Source of the DNA: Pratylenchus scribneri
Taxonomy: Eukaryota; Nematoda; Chromadorea; Rhabditida; Pratylenchidae
NCBI GenBank assembly: GCA_030063045.1
Contig: JAQSEB010000104.1
Span: 1,097,483-1,161,482 of the forward strand
Direction of reading: 5' to 3'
DNA: 64,000 nucleotides
Shown: piece by piece, positions 42,301-57,300 of the stretch
Position numbering within the stretch: position 1 is the first letter of the stretch
How the letters are laid out: each line of letters begins with the position of its first letter
Notes under the pieces: generated by a model
Told to the model about the DNA's origin: nothing
The model's input: the letters and a program-made list of their open reading frames with translations, nothing else
Databases searched by the model: none
Program-made: the position numbers and the translations under genes

Positions 42301-45300
42301 GAATCCGTGGGAGGCCACAAAACGGTTACTGATGTTGCCACTTCGCCTTCGGCCAAAAGGGCGACAAAGTTTGACGCGAACTTTGTCCACATCCTCTTCC
42401 TCATTGGATGAGGCAATTTGGCTACGGATGGAGGAAAAGGAGGCCGAAAATAGTCGACAAATACAGCAGAGAAGATTCACTGAATCGCCGCGGGTTTTGA
42501 GGCAAAGTTTTCGTCGGGTGATTGCCAGAAGTGGTTCAGTTTATTGTGGGACAAGGTCAAAAACACGAAGAAATGCGCGGATGAGGGAAGGAAAGGGGAT
42601 GGAAAAAGGAGAGGAAAAGATGGCCACAGAAGTGATTGAAATGAATCAGGAGAAAGAGATTAATGCCAAGAATATGCCAATCGATAAGGAAGATTTTACG
42701 GTGGAAATTGTAGAAATTGATGAGCCTGAAGGGAGAAAGGAAAGAAATGAAATAAATGAAGAAAAAGCAAGAAAAAATAGAGAAGAAAATTGGAAAAAAG
42801 TATCTAAAATTGAGCAGCCAAAAATTGAGGATTTTGCCGCCGAATTGCAACAAAGAATGATTCAAGTTTTGCGGGAACAATATGGAGGAATGGGAATGAA
42901 AAAGCATCGAGTGTTATTTGTGGACAGTCCGGACACATGCCGTCTTCGAGAGGAACGGAAAAGAGAAAGCGAAATTGGCGGAATGAAAGGAAGGAAAATA
43001 CCGGCTAAAACATTGGCTCATCAAAGACGTTGGTCCAGTGAAAAGATGGGAAAATATCCCGGGAAAATGCCATCAAATTTAACTGCCCAATCGGCTGTCA
43101 ATAGGAAAAGTTCATTGTTTGTGCCAGCCGGGCCAAAAGGATGGAATCCGGCCAGACGATGGTCCAGCGAGAAATCCACAATGCCAATGAATTCTTATGG
43201 ACAAAAGAAATCGGCCCCACTACTTTTGGGTGTCCAATCAGCCGCTTTGAATTTAAGGAAGAATTCATGGCTAGGAACGGTGCCACCTGCAGATCCATTG
43301 GAAATTGTTGGAGGCCAAGTGTTCCATCAATTTGCCAAGCGAATGCCACCATTTGAACGAAAAATGTTGGATTTGAAGAGGAATTCAAATTCGAGTACTG
43401 GAAGTGGAGGTGGACATGGACATCATTGGAAGGAGACACAATCAAAGGGAATTCCATTGTTTGTTGGGAATCATCATCAAAATCAACGGAAATTGGGTCG
43501 CGTCGAAATGGCCGATTCCATTCAAAAACATCCATTGCTTCGACGATTTTGGTCATTGAGAAATGGCAGTGGAAAAAGGAAATGGAGTGGAAATTCATTG
43601 CTTCAAAAAGTAAATATTTATAAGGCACATTTTAAGGGCATAACCGGCAAAAATTGAAATAATTATTTTGTCGATTATATGCCTAAAAGAATTAAATAAT
43701 TTTTGTAATAAAATTATGCAGTGGAGTGGCAATGAACAAATTGGAAATCGACTCTCAAAATTGGCCGAATTGGGGGAGCAGGATGGAATTTGGATGATGA
43801 AAAGGGCATTGAAGAAGCAAAATGCGTATGACAAAATTGTGCAGGCAGGAAATTACGCATATTTGGCAAAAAAACATCAAAAATTTTAATCAAAATTAAA
43901 TACTATTTAATAAAATTAGATAATTGCTTCATTCTCAAATATTCCTTCTAACATATTATTAATTCTTTTCATTCATATCTTTCTAATTTAAATAATAAAA
44001 ATCTTTTAAATTTTATTCACATTTCTTATCTTCAAAAACACCCAAATTTATCATTTTTCAGTTGACCGGCGATTGGGTTCAAGTCCAAATTGTGCATTTG
44101 CCGAATGAACCCGATGGACTCGGTTTTGGCATTGTTGGCGGGCATAGCACCGGGGTGGTCATCAAGTCCATCATTTCGGGCAGTGTTGCAGATAAAGTGC
44201 GCCACTATTCCGATTAAAATTATTTCTCAAACTCATCAAACCCCCTTTTAGGACCAAAGGCTGAGGCCCGGCGATCGAATCCTCCAAATTGGCCACATTT
44301 CCACCCAAGGCTTGAACAGGTAATTCAAATTTTGATTGGGAATTTAATAAAAATTTTAATTAATTAAGAAGCCTAAAATCAGATCAAATTTTTAAATTAC
44401 TTTTCAGTTATCCGGGTCCAAATTATTCTCTTTTAAAATCATCCTTTGTTACCCTAAAAATTGGTCATAAGATTACCTTAAAATAGCTTTTTTTAATCAT
44501 TTTTATAACCAAATATGAATGAAAATCTCAAAATTTTTTTTATCTGACACGGATAACCGATAAGTACCACTTTTAATTGTCATTGCTATTAAAGAACCAT
44601 TTCTTAATCCACATTTATTTATCTTTCATAATAATAAAAATGCTAATGCTTAATATCAAATTCAGTCAACAAATTGCCGCCCTCCTCCGGCAGCAGGATG
44701 GTCAAATGGTGCAATTGACCGTTGGAAGGCCCATTCAAGTGCAGGAAACCGAAATGAATTCGACGCCAAGTTAGAAAGCATAATTTTGGCATAAATATAT
44801 TTTTTGGTTGATTTTGGGTAAATCTGAAATTTTTGAAAGTGGCAAAATTTCTTTGGGAGTCAGTTGTTCCACTCCCGCCCTCATAAAATCGACCTAAACT
44901 TTTCCCCTAAGGCGCAATCCGATCCTCCAAAGGGAAATGAATGAAATCAGGAGAAATAAGGAGGCGAAATTATTAGTTATTTATCAATTTGCCACTTTCC
45001 ATTTCCATATTAATCATCATTTTCATCGTTTTTTCGGTTATTTTTATTTTTTAGATATAAGTCGGTGTGTAAGTATATCAAAAATCCAACTGATAATTCA
45101 TTTAATTTATCCGAAATATTTTCTTTTCTATGATAAGCCATAGATAAGGCAAAAGGAATTTAATTAAATTGAACACAAGCCCCGAAGCCAATTGAAAGGG
45201 CAAAAGCATTGATTTTTTATTCAATTGAATTTTAATTAAATTGTTAATTTTACAGTGTGCTGGACTATGGCCACTCGGGCGGCATTGACTGCCTCAACCC

Positions 45301-48300
45301 TGGAAGAGGAGGTCCAAAATAGGCTGGAATTATTGGCGGTAAATTGATTTACAAAATAATTATTTAATATAATTTAGAAAATTGCCCTATTTTCTCTATT
45401 AGAAGCCTACTCTCTAAAAGTAGCCCCACCCTAAAGAGGCTTTAAAAAATAGTAGCCCCTAGGTTTCTATTCGAGAAAATATGGTAATGAAAATGTATTT
45501 AGCCAAAATTTTCAATAAATGAATCATTTTACAAATTACAATATAGAATACACCAAGTACGAGTGCCACTGCAATCACCACCACCATTCGATGCAATGGC
45601 ATTCAGCCGCATCGAAAGGGCAGTAATAATCAGCCTTCAACCATCATTGCTCATCAATTCAATGCCATGGACCATCAAGCACCAATGAATGAGGCCACCG
45701 AATATCCGGATCAATTACCACGGATTTTAGCTGAAACAAACATTGATTCAGGCAATTTGGCGAAATAATAAAAAAATTTTCGAAAGTTTTTAGAGGAAAA
45801 TCGGCCGAGTACATCGACTGGGGGAGGTGGACCATCGGAAAGGGAAGGCCATAAAAAAAGTGCCGACAAAACACATTCAAATCCATTGGAAATTGGGACA
45901 AGTGGAAGACGCAAAAATACTCATCAAAGAACGAGTCGAGTTAGTTAATAAGAATAGGGGGATTAATTTATATTATTTAATTCATTTATTTATTTATTTA
46001 ATTTATTCATTTAATTAATTAATTAATTAAATTAATTAAAGGGCCCATCAAATGACAATCCTTCATGTTCTTCCTCATCCGAAAGGCGTTCATTGAGGCA
46101 ACTTCAGGAAATGGTAAAAATTCCTCCAATGAAATGAGAGGCAAAAAGCAAATATTTTAATAAATTCTAATAAAAATAACCAAATGAACAATTAACAATT
46201 CCATTTTTATAGGCTTTGACTTCATTTTGCCGTGACAAATGGCTGCCTGGCCGCTACAAAATGGTGGATGTGGAGCTGGAAAGGGATCCAAAAATTGGAC
46301 TGGGAATAACCGTGGCCGGCTATGTCTACAGGAAAGGTGAGCCCAAAAATTAGGGAATTTTATTGAATTTGGATGCAAATGAATTAATCCTTTCAATTTG
46401 AAAACATTTTTAAAAATATTCCAAGTCAATATGATATAGAATATGCGAATGAAGGCCATTTATAAATTTATCTAACAAATGAAATCTATCAAAGAGTTTA
46501 AATAACCGATTATTTTGATAAAAATCAAGCCAAATATATTTGCCATATTAACAGAATTAAAAATATTATTAATAGATTAATTTGTATAAAAAAATTGACA
46601 AATTGACACTTATAAAAAGCAGTCCTTCATTTTATCATTTTTCCTCATAAATTAGCCAAAGGAAAAATTCACAATTCCTTCCCTCCATTTCCAACAAATA
46701 CAGTACAATATTCTCTTTTCTATCTATCAGAATTCTGATGAAGGGAAAATTTATGTTTCCCTTCATATTCTCAATCTCTATTGCCAAAGGAAAAATTTGA
46801 TTATTAAATAAGTCATTTGTCCTTTCTTGCTGATTGAATGGCAAATTTATATGTATTTGTTCTATAATTTTTAATTATTTCGATTTAATTTTTATATAAT
46901 TATAATCGCTATTTTAACATGAAAATATCCAAATTTGAATCGAAAAAGAACAATTGAATTAAATGTAATCAAATAATTCCCCTTGGGCCTCCCCTACCCA
47001 AAATTTGGCCACCAATCAATCGGCCACATTCCCCCATTTTGCCCCTTTATTACCCTCCCAACAATTTGTTGGCCCATTTTGTCATTCCCCTCTTTGGCCA
47101 CAGTCAATTCCACTTTATTGTGCCTTCATTTTCTCCTCTATTTTGCCCTCTTTATTCGGCATTTGTCCATCTTCAAGCATCTCCCCTCTACTGGGCATCT
47201 TCTCCATTTGGCCCCTTCTTTTTACGGCGCCGAATAAAATTCGCCTTCCATCGGGAGCCCATCTTCTTTTATTCATTCTTCTTTATGAAGGCGCCAATAA
47301 CGAGCTGCTTTTCTGCTTCTTCCCCCCCCCCCCCCTTATAGCCCCCAAAATTCGTTGAATAATTCTTTTCTGTTATTTTGCCGCATTTTTATTCCTTTAA
47401 GCCATCTGGGATCGATAAAAGATTTTGTCCAAATCTTTTATTAGACTGGTGGATAAAATCACATAAAATCCAGGGCAATATTTCCGGCCAATGTCATCAA
47501 AAAATTGAAGTTTTTCCTCATTTTCATTGAACGGATAATTTCTAATTTGATCATTGAAATCAATTTTTTATTATTTTTATAAATCTAAAAATAATTCAAT
47601 TCTTGTAGAGGAAATCAACGGTGTTTTCATCAAATCATTGGTGCCCCAATCGTCGGCGCATTTGTCCAACCAAATTCAATTGCATGATTTGATTGTGGAG
47701 GTAAATGGCCGCAGTTTGGAAGGGCTTAGCCATGTTGGTGGAAGGGAATTTAAGGAAATTGTGACCCAAATTGTTTAGAGTGATTCCGTCCGAACATTGA
47801 TCCGAAGTGGGCTGAAAGTACGCTTAAAGTTGGTTCGCTTTGAGGAGGACACGCCCCAGGCAAAGTGCCTAAAAATGTTGCATGAACAGGTGAAAAATTG
47901 ATGGGGGGAAATATTTGGATAAGCCCCAAATTGGCGCTGATTAATAATTCATCAAGACAGATCCAATTGTGATATTTTTATTATAAAATTAGAGCAGATT
48001 CTTGGCTATATTAATTTTATTTAAATTTGTTCAACACTGGTGAAATTTTGCTTAAAAGAATCATTTAAAATGATCTCTAATATAGATTAGTGAAATTCTT
48101 CTTATTAATGTTTTTTTCAGACATATCTGCAACAATTTTGAAAAATTTGAATAAAAATTAATATCATTAGATAGTGAAGAATCTGCTCTTTAATCTGGTA
48201 ACAAAATCATCCAATTTTTTCAGTCATTGTTGAATTTTTAAACAACGAAAAGTTAGGGTGTGTTCGGTCAGAACAGAATGAATAGGGGATATATTTATTC

Positions 48301-51300
48301 ATCCCAATTATTGGAATATTCCCAAATTAGGAATTGGCAGCAGCAGCTGCATCTTCCCGTGCCGAATCCGGCTCATCCAGCACCTGTAATACAACAAATC
48401 GTGGCCCAATTGGCACAACAAAGCCGCCACCAATCTCAAATGGTCCTCCACTTCCAACCTCAATTTCGCCAGTGCCTCCAGCGCCCACCTCAATTGCGTT
48501 GGCTGAACACCAACAAAAACAATCACTTGTAGATTACAAATCATTTTGGTCAAACCGTGTTGGCCCCGAATATGACATTGTTGTGGTGGATTTGAGGCCG
48601 GATGAAAGGGTGGAAGAGGACGGGGGATTGGGCATTGAATGGCAGGGCACGGTGGACATTTGTGATGGTTGGACACTTTTTGGGAGCATTTTGTTTGAAC
48701 TTATTCCCAAATTCATTTTTAGGCAATCAACTTTGCTCACATCATTTTATTGAGAGGTACTATAAACATTTGGAAACAGTTAAACTTGGCTTCGGGCCAG
48801 CTTAGCGCCATTTATAATAATTAATTAAGGAATGAACAAATTTTAGTAATTTTAATATCAAATTAAAGAATAGACAATCAGCTATCTAATAATATAAATT
48901 TTATTTAAATTTTTCAAAAATTTATGATGAAGTTATGTTCTTAAAACCTTTTAAAATTTTTCTTTACTATGTTTTTATAAAGTTTTCAGTGGTTTTTTGA
49001 GCATAACTCCATCAATTCTGAACCAATCTAATAAATAAAATTGATATTATTAGATAGCCTAAAATCTGCTCTTTAATTTGGTATAAAAATTATCAAAACT
49101 GGTTCAATCATTGAAGAGTTATTATTTATTATAAACAGCGTCAAGTTGGCCCGGCACCAAGTGGGATATATTCTAAATGAATTGCGGCTTTCGTAAAATA
49201 CAATAAAATTTCATTAAATTCTACCTTAATAACAAAACAGCTAACAAATCCATCTAGTCTCAAAATAATTTTCAGCCTTCGACCGGATGGTCCAGCCGCC
49301 AAAACGGGTATCCTAAAGGCTGGCGATGAATTGCTCCAAGTAAAATTTGCCACCAACCCTCACTTTCCAATGGAATTCCTTTCCCAAAAAAGGTCAATGA
49401 AATCACATTATTCGGTGAATCCTTTGTCAAAGTTCGAAATGTACTCAGTCGAATTCGGCAAGAAAATGCGGAATTTGTGCGGCTAATTTTTTGTCGTAAA
49501 TCTGAACAAGGTGGGCCAAATATATTTTTGAATTTTTCACGCAAATTCATTTAGTAGATCATCTCCTCTCTTTTGTACTTCCTTCGCCAGAGCAAACCCT
49601 CCCTTTGGCCTACCCATTGTTGGCATCTTTGATGGCCGCTGAAGAACATTTTGTTAAAGCCAAATCCGAACTTCGGCTTTGTGATTTGGCCGAAAATGGC
49701 AGCGACAGATATTCAACGCAAAAGCCGGTCAGTGACCTTCCCTTGAAAAATATTCCCCCATTCTCTATTTCCAAGTTTGCGCCCAAAATCAAATCTCGTT
49801 CCGTCGAGAATTTGTCCGGATTGGCCATTTGGAATTGTGTTCCAATTGTGGTGGCATTGAGGAAGGATGCAAAGGGATTGGGATTTTCAGTAGCTGATTA
49901 TCAGGTGAACCGAAATTGAATTGGAATTTAATCCAATAGATTCATGTTTTCCGTAATAAATAAATTTTGACTTTTGGAATGAGACTAAAATATGTTTATT
50001 CTTATTTATGGGCCAATAGACTTCAATTTGGGAAAACTGAAAATATCTCATTAAAAGAATTCAAAAAATGTTGAAACACATAAATATTATAAATTTTATC
50101 CACATTTCAGGATCCACTTCATCCTGAGGAGCGAGTCATTGTCATCCGCAGTTTGGTGCCAGGGGGCGCTGCGCAGGTATAATAATTAAATCTAGCTATG
50201 AAATTTTAATAAGTGAAAATCGACGAATTCAATTGAATTATAATTTAGAGGGAATAATCAAATTTCTCAAACAATTGCCATTTTACACATAATTCATATA
50301 TCCCATTCCATCTAATGCCTAAAAAATGCACATATAAATTTTTGTAGGCCGATGGGCGCATTGTCCCCGGGGATCGACTTCTCTTTGTGAATGCCGAAGA
50401 CTTGTCGAGCAGTACGCTGGAAAGGGCGGTGGAAGTGTTGAAGGCAAGTGTTGCCATGGGTGGCATATTTTTGTGAATTTTTGATGGAGGGATTTGTGGG
50501 AAAATTTTTGAGGGTGAAAAAATTCTAATCCTCATTTTTAAATGGATTTATGCCACTGAATTTGATTTCCATTTTATACCAAATTTCATTTAGGCCGCTC
50601 CAATTGGCCAAATTGTGCGACTGGGCATTGCCAAACCGGTGCCCATCGAACAGGTACATATTTATCCGGCTTTTTATCCACTTTTTCCGCTAATATTTAG
50701 GCCATATTTTCCATATAACAAATTACAAAGAAAAGAATTCAAATTTGGCTATTTTGAGGTCCAAAAAGGCGAAAATATCATCAATCATTTGTAGCACAAA
50801 TCCCCCTTTCCCATTCATTCCCTTTTTATTTTCACAAAAGTCCCATATTTTTGTGCCCATTCATTTCTCTGCTATTTTGGATTGGATTATGAAGGCAAAA
50901 AATGGGAGGGAAATATGGATTAAAATTGGCATTGGCAGCCGCCCCCGATGGATGGATGGATTCCATATTTATTCGATATTCAATAATAAATGGGATAATC
51001 CTTTTTACAATTATTGAATGGGAGGAGAGGCAACTTTCAATAAACAAAATCAAAATTGTTTTCCACCAGTTGATTCTTGATTGATGCCAATAAATTCATT
51101 AATTTAAATAATATTTTGCCAATGCCAAATGCCAACTACCATTTTTCCTACCATATTCCTCACTCTTTGCCCAAATGTTCCGCCTCCAAATCAATCATAT
51201 TTTGCCCCAAGCCTCTTTTTAAATCAGCTCATTTCCCTTCAAAATGTTCACTTTTCGATCACTTTTGACGATATTCTGTTTTTCCATTTTTGCGCAAAAC

Positions 51301-54300
51301 AGATAAAATATTTACTAAACTCCAACTATAATCCCAATCCCCTCCATGGGGCCACTGGGATTTAGGCCCCGAAGAAGGCTCGGAGGCGAGAGCCTAAACC
51401 CAGCTTTCATCCCAAACAACTTAAACCCTAGATTAGGATTAATATATTTAATGTTTAAACAATTTTCAAATTTTAATTTAATTTTAATTAATCCAATTTT
51501 CACTTCACCCAAATGGCATTAATTTTACTTTGATCAACTTTTTACAATTAATTTATTGAATCCTAAATTCAAAAAAGGATAATAATATGGATGTAAATTG
51601 TAAATTGCACAAATTGGATAAAAAATAATCCTTTGATCCTCCATTTATGTAAAAATGCTAAAATTACAACAAAATCCATTACTTCCCCACATGTTTTATT
51701 GTCACCACATCTTTCATAGTTTGCGAGGATTTTATGGATTATTTGATGAAGCACACACAAATGTGCTTGTCTTTCTTCAATTCACATTTTTAACCCTTTG
51801 CCCCCTTCATTCAATCTCTTTTGTTCCTTCAACGCAAAACACCTTCTTCCTCCTTTCCCCCTTTGTTATGGCCAACAAACCCCCTTCCTTTTTCCTTCCA
51901 ATTTCCTCCTTTTGGCCACGGCTCCTTTCATTCTTTCCCTGCAGGGCACATCAAGCGCCATTGCCCCGCGGGGCCGCAGGTTTCCCCTTTCCAGCGACTA
52001 GAATTCCCCATTCCTTTGCTTTTTATTGCTGCCAACCGCGGCGGCGGGGGCTTGGCCAACAAACAACGGCCATAGCCCCCCTAAACCTGTCGGCTGGCGT
52101 GTATATCGCCTATTGATCTCCTCCTTCGTTGGCTGCTTCTCATTAACCCCTTCCATTCTTTTTTTATTCCCCTTCGGCCATTTTTTATTTATTCATCCCT
52201 CCTCCAATTCCTCCGGCATCAATTGCCGTTGTTTTTCTTTGTCTTTGTTTTGGTCATACCAAATTTCATCGGTGTCCATTCCACCTATTTTTATGCAATT
52301 TGTATCCCCCGAATGATTCAAAGCAATTATATCTTTGCCTAATTAGCATATTTTTTTGAATTTTAATCATACATTTTCCTATGTAATTTTCTTTAGTAAA
52401 AAATGAAAACATCCATCGAATGCCAATATTAATTAGTTGCGCACATTTTTTCTCGCCATATTCCCCCAATTTACTTTAATGCCTTTGGAAAGGGCTTAAA
52501 GGAAAAAATATTTTAGCCTCAATTCCTCCTTCTTTTGCTTTTCTTTGTTTTTGTCCTTTGGCCATAACAAATTTCATCGATCCTCCTCCTCCTCCTCAAA
52601 ATACACTTTTCACATTCCACTCTTGGCCTTGTAAAAGGAGTAGGGAATTAAAAATTCCTTTTAAGGCCACCCACCAAGGCTGTCCATTCTGTGGCCAATT
52701 TTTTTCTTTAACTATGAGGCCAAATTCTAATGAAATTATTCTTGTTAGAAAATGAGAATATCGGCACAATTATACTATTCCAATATCCGCGAAAATGAAT
52801 ATAAAATTTCTACGAATTTCCGCATTTATCATTTAATTTAAATTTGCCTAATTTTTTTGTTTATTTTCAGTGCCGTCTCAGCACTGCCCCGTTGATTTCG
52901 CGCAGTGAACGCCTTCTGGCCAAATCCCATTCCCCATTAGGACGGAGAAGAAGAGGCGGAGGTGGCCCAAGAACAAAAGACGATTTGTTGGCGGCTCAAA
53001 GCCATTTGCTGAACGCCACCATCGATCCGGTACGTTTAATTTTATTTTACTCATTAGGCATCAAAATATATAAATTTTATCATTGAAATTTTAAACTAGC
53101 AATCATTTCTTATAATTAAATGTTTATTTTCTATGTTATTCGGCAGTCAAAACTGAATTTTAATAATCCAATATTCTCATGCAGAAATAGGAAGGAATTT
53201 AATTATTTAATTATAGCATAATTTTAATTTTATTCATTTTATAAAATTGGCTATTTGAATATATGCCGAATAATTAGTTCCCTTCGAATTTTCATCTTCT
53301 TCCCTTTCCTTAATTCTTCCTTGGCCATTCACTGCTAATTTTGCTCAATCATTGGAATAAAAAATTCTCTCCATTTGAATTAGTTGGAAAATGCGGAATG
53401 GCCAACCAATTTTCCATCTTATTAATGTAAGGGGAAAGTGGGGCTCACCTGCTACAAAAGAAGAAGTCATTTTGGCCTAGAAGGGCTTTTGAATGGTAGA
53501 GAGCCCAAAATTAGGGCGAAGTGACAAATGGGCGTCTAAAAAGTGGGAATGGGGGTTGGGGGATTTGGCCACCGTTGAATAAATATTCGGTCGCCCATCC
53601 ATATTCCACATTGGCCACTCCTCCTACTAAAACCCATTTATGGGAGGGGAAGGCAAAAAGTCCGGAAAAGGAGAAATGCGGCGGCCACGGCCAAAATGGA
53701 AAGTGTGGCGGGTAAAAAAGGCAAATGGATGGGCCAACAAATTTGAGGGCTAAAAGATGAAGCAAAGTAGAATACATTTTTGGGTGCATTGGCCGCCACA
53801 AATATAATATATTGAAGATGGAAAGGATTGTGCATTAGCAATTCAATGGCCACAAATTTATACCCAAAAAAGCCCAAACTTTTCTTTGCCTTTCGTTTTT
53901 TTTAATATTTAAACAAATTTTTAAATAGAAGTTTCCATTTCCTAAATAAATCGGAAGCCTTTAGATTTATTATTTTCCCTTTTGTTATGATTCATCCAAA
54001 AAAAAAGGAGAAGAATTGAATCATTGAATGGCAAAGGAGGCCATCCAATCCAAATTCATTTTTGGCTCATTTACTTAAAATGGCCATTTTTTTCACAATT
54101 ATTCATAGAAAGAAATTAATATTTTGAACAAAATTCCACGTTTCCATTTTTTTATTATTCCTAAAAAAATTCCATCAAAATTTGGTATGCAAATCCAATA
54201 AATTCTGTCCTAATATTATCATTTTCGGTGCCCCAAAACAATATAAACACATTAAAAATAGTGGCCCTTTTCAAAATAGGGGGAAAAGAGGCGTCAGCCG

Positions 54301-57300
54301 ACTGGTTCAAAAGGCGATAAGAGGGCTGGCCGCAATACCCTTTTAGGCTCAATTTCCGCCAATAAAAACAATCGACGTTGGAAATAAAAAAATTCCATTT
54401 ATATCCTATTTCTTAGAAACAATAAATTTAATCTAATTTTTGCAACATTTTTAATAATTTTTCCATCCATTTTCCAGTGTTGTTCTTCAACGGCTGGTTC
54501 CAGCCAAGAGGAAATTTGGATTGGCCGATCATCTTTGAATAATTCCCAGCGGTGCTTGAATCCTCAGGTCAAATACTCCACTCCTTACTTTATGGAATTT
54601 ATGAATGAGACTGACTTAATAAATTTTGGATTGATTTGAAAAAAAGAGAAAATTAGCCACAAATGATATTAAATTATTTTTATAAGGATCGAATTAAAGC
54701 GAAAATTCTCTTTAGGACATTTATAAACCCCATTTTTTATTTATTTTTCCATCAATTTCAGCTCTATTTTCCCTCATCCGGCACCGGGTCAACTCCAATC
54801 AGCCCAACGGTACATTTTGCCCCCAATTCATACAGTACAATCCATTTTAAGAGCCCTTTGATCAGTGCCGCCCAATCGCCTATGGCGGCATCGGCCTGGA
54901 CACCTTGCTCAAGTCGTTCCCTTTCTCCGTGTGCCTCACCCGCTGCCAGTTCACTTCGTGGCTCCTGGTCCTACGGTCGGTTTATAAACACTGATGAGTT
55001 AATTTCGTTTATATCTGCTCATTTATTCTATCATAATTTAATTACCTTATATTATTGCCGAAAATTGAGTACACACGTTAAACTAATAAGAATAATTATA
55101 ACGATTTAAGGGTTTGAGTATACCATTGGATAGAGCTCGTCAAGTCACATCGAATTGTATATAATTTATCATGATTTGGTCAATAATTAAAGGGTATTAA
55201 ATGATTTAAACCCATTTTTGTTTAATGGTTCAAAACAGTTAGATTGACTAATTAAGCCTATGTAAAATTGTTATCAAATAATACCTTTTTTGACGAAATC
55301 TATCGATTGGGTATAGGGTTTGAGAATCTATGTTCAACTTCCGAACCGTTATTACCTTTTCAGCAATTTCAGTGTCTCTGTAAATTAATATTATTTTTAT
55401 TCATTTAAATTGACATTTTTCCGGCGACATTCATATCTTTCATATTTAAGACATTGTCTTTCTGCCCACCCATTTGGAGCGGCATATCAAGGTGCTCAAA
55501 GGTAATAATACCGACTGAATTCCATTCAAGAAATTCACCTTCAATTTAGGATCATTACCGTTGGGCGTTGTGCTTGACTCCAATGTGGATAAAGCCATCA
55601 ATGGATGCGTGGCAAAAAGTATATGCAGCAAAAAGGCAGTGGCCAGGGATGGACGTATCCAGGCGAGTGGCTTACTTATTAGATTTTTTACATTAAAAAT
55701 TTGGTCAAAAATGAGAGAATTAAATTTTTTTGGCTTATTTTTTCTACCAAATAATAATTTAATATTTCTAAAGTCAAAATTAGTTAAATGAGAGTTTTAT
55801 GAATTATATTCTAATTTTTCCCACCAAATAATTTTCCCCAATTTTTTAGCCTTCCGATTATTTGGTACGGATCAATGGTGAAAGTTTGCGCAATGTCACA
55901 AATGCCCAGGCCAGGGCCATCATGAAACGTGCCAATTTGGTGGGCGCCCAATGCAAGTAAATAATTTATTTGATGAATGAATGCCAAATTTAATTCATAT
56001 TATTTTCCACAGCATTTCCTATATAACGGCATCGGATGCCCGCCTATGGAAGGAAAGATCCCCACAGTTGGGTCAACAACAATTCACTGATCAAAATTCA
56101 ATGCCACAAAATGCCAATCAACAACAATATTTTGAGCAATCGAGGCTATCGCCAAAGTATGTTGGATTTTCGAATTGGGATCACCACCACTATATTTTTC
56201 AAAAATAGTGTTCTACTCTAGTTTCAAGTTTAAGAGAGTTAGAATCTAGCATCTGTTTTGTCTCATATCGTCTTTACTAATGTCGAGTTTTACCAAGAAA
56301 ATGTCGAGAATAGCACACAAATTTTTTGGCTTTCCATTACCTTTAATCATTTTCCTGGAAAAAAGTCGGCACTGTTATCTTATTCAGATGATAAAATATG
56401 ATATAAATTGCGGTATACAGGATAATTACGTATTACCTATCTCTAGATTTGGAAATTTTTTTTCGAGCTTCTTATTTTTTTTATTTATATTTGATTGTAA
56501 AACTGTGAAAAAACGCTATTTTAGGGTTAGAATTCTATGATCAATTTTTGGGCCAATATAGGGTAATTTTAAAAGCAACAAAATCTGGGGACAGATAATA
56601 CGTAAGTATCGAATACAGATGCCAGATTCCTACTCACAATCAGCACACTCAAAACCACAGAAAACAATTAATGAAAAATATTTTTTTGGGGATCCAATTC
56701 GTAGCCATTATGTTGAATACGAATGCCAAAGCCAACATCCTTTTTTAGAATCTACCCAAAATTCTACCGAAGTCCAATTCTGGATCAGGGAAAGGTGATG
56801 CCATCGTCGCCAACGACCAGTGGAATTCCATCGCCTCGAACTGAAACAGAAGAAGCCTCCGCTGCTTTTGATGTAGAAAGGGGAAAGGAGATCACCGGCA
56901 GGGATGAGGCTGAAAGCAATAAGAAAATATTGATGACAGAAATGGCCGAACGAATGATGAAAGTAAAACAAATAAAGCATTTGGCAAACTATTCAAGAAT
57001 ATATCTCATTAGCCAAAAGAAAAAGGGATATTTGGAATGGTGTTTTATTGAGAAGATTATAATTTTTATTTTGGTTATTACTAATTATTATCTATTTTCG
57101 GGCTAAATTTTAAACTTGAATTTATGGCTAATTAATACTTAATAGAGTAACTCAATTGTTTCGTTTTTCCGTTTTTGTAAAATTCGGTTTCGATTTCTTT
57201 TATATTTTCGTTTATATTGAGAAAATTCCCAATTTTGCTTTTTAATTTTATGATTTTCTGAAACCGAAATAGACCGAAAGCTATTCTACCCATAATCAAT

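Noticed and set aside
42557..43628. Minus-strand ORFs opposite the nested gene
   Set aside because: They are antisense shadows of the 491-codon open exon, which has natural codon use and proper splice signals on the plus strand.
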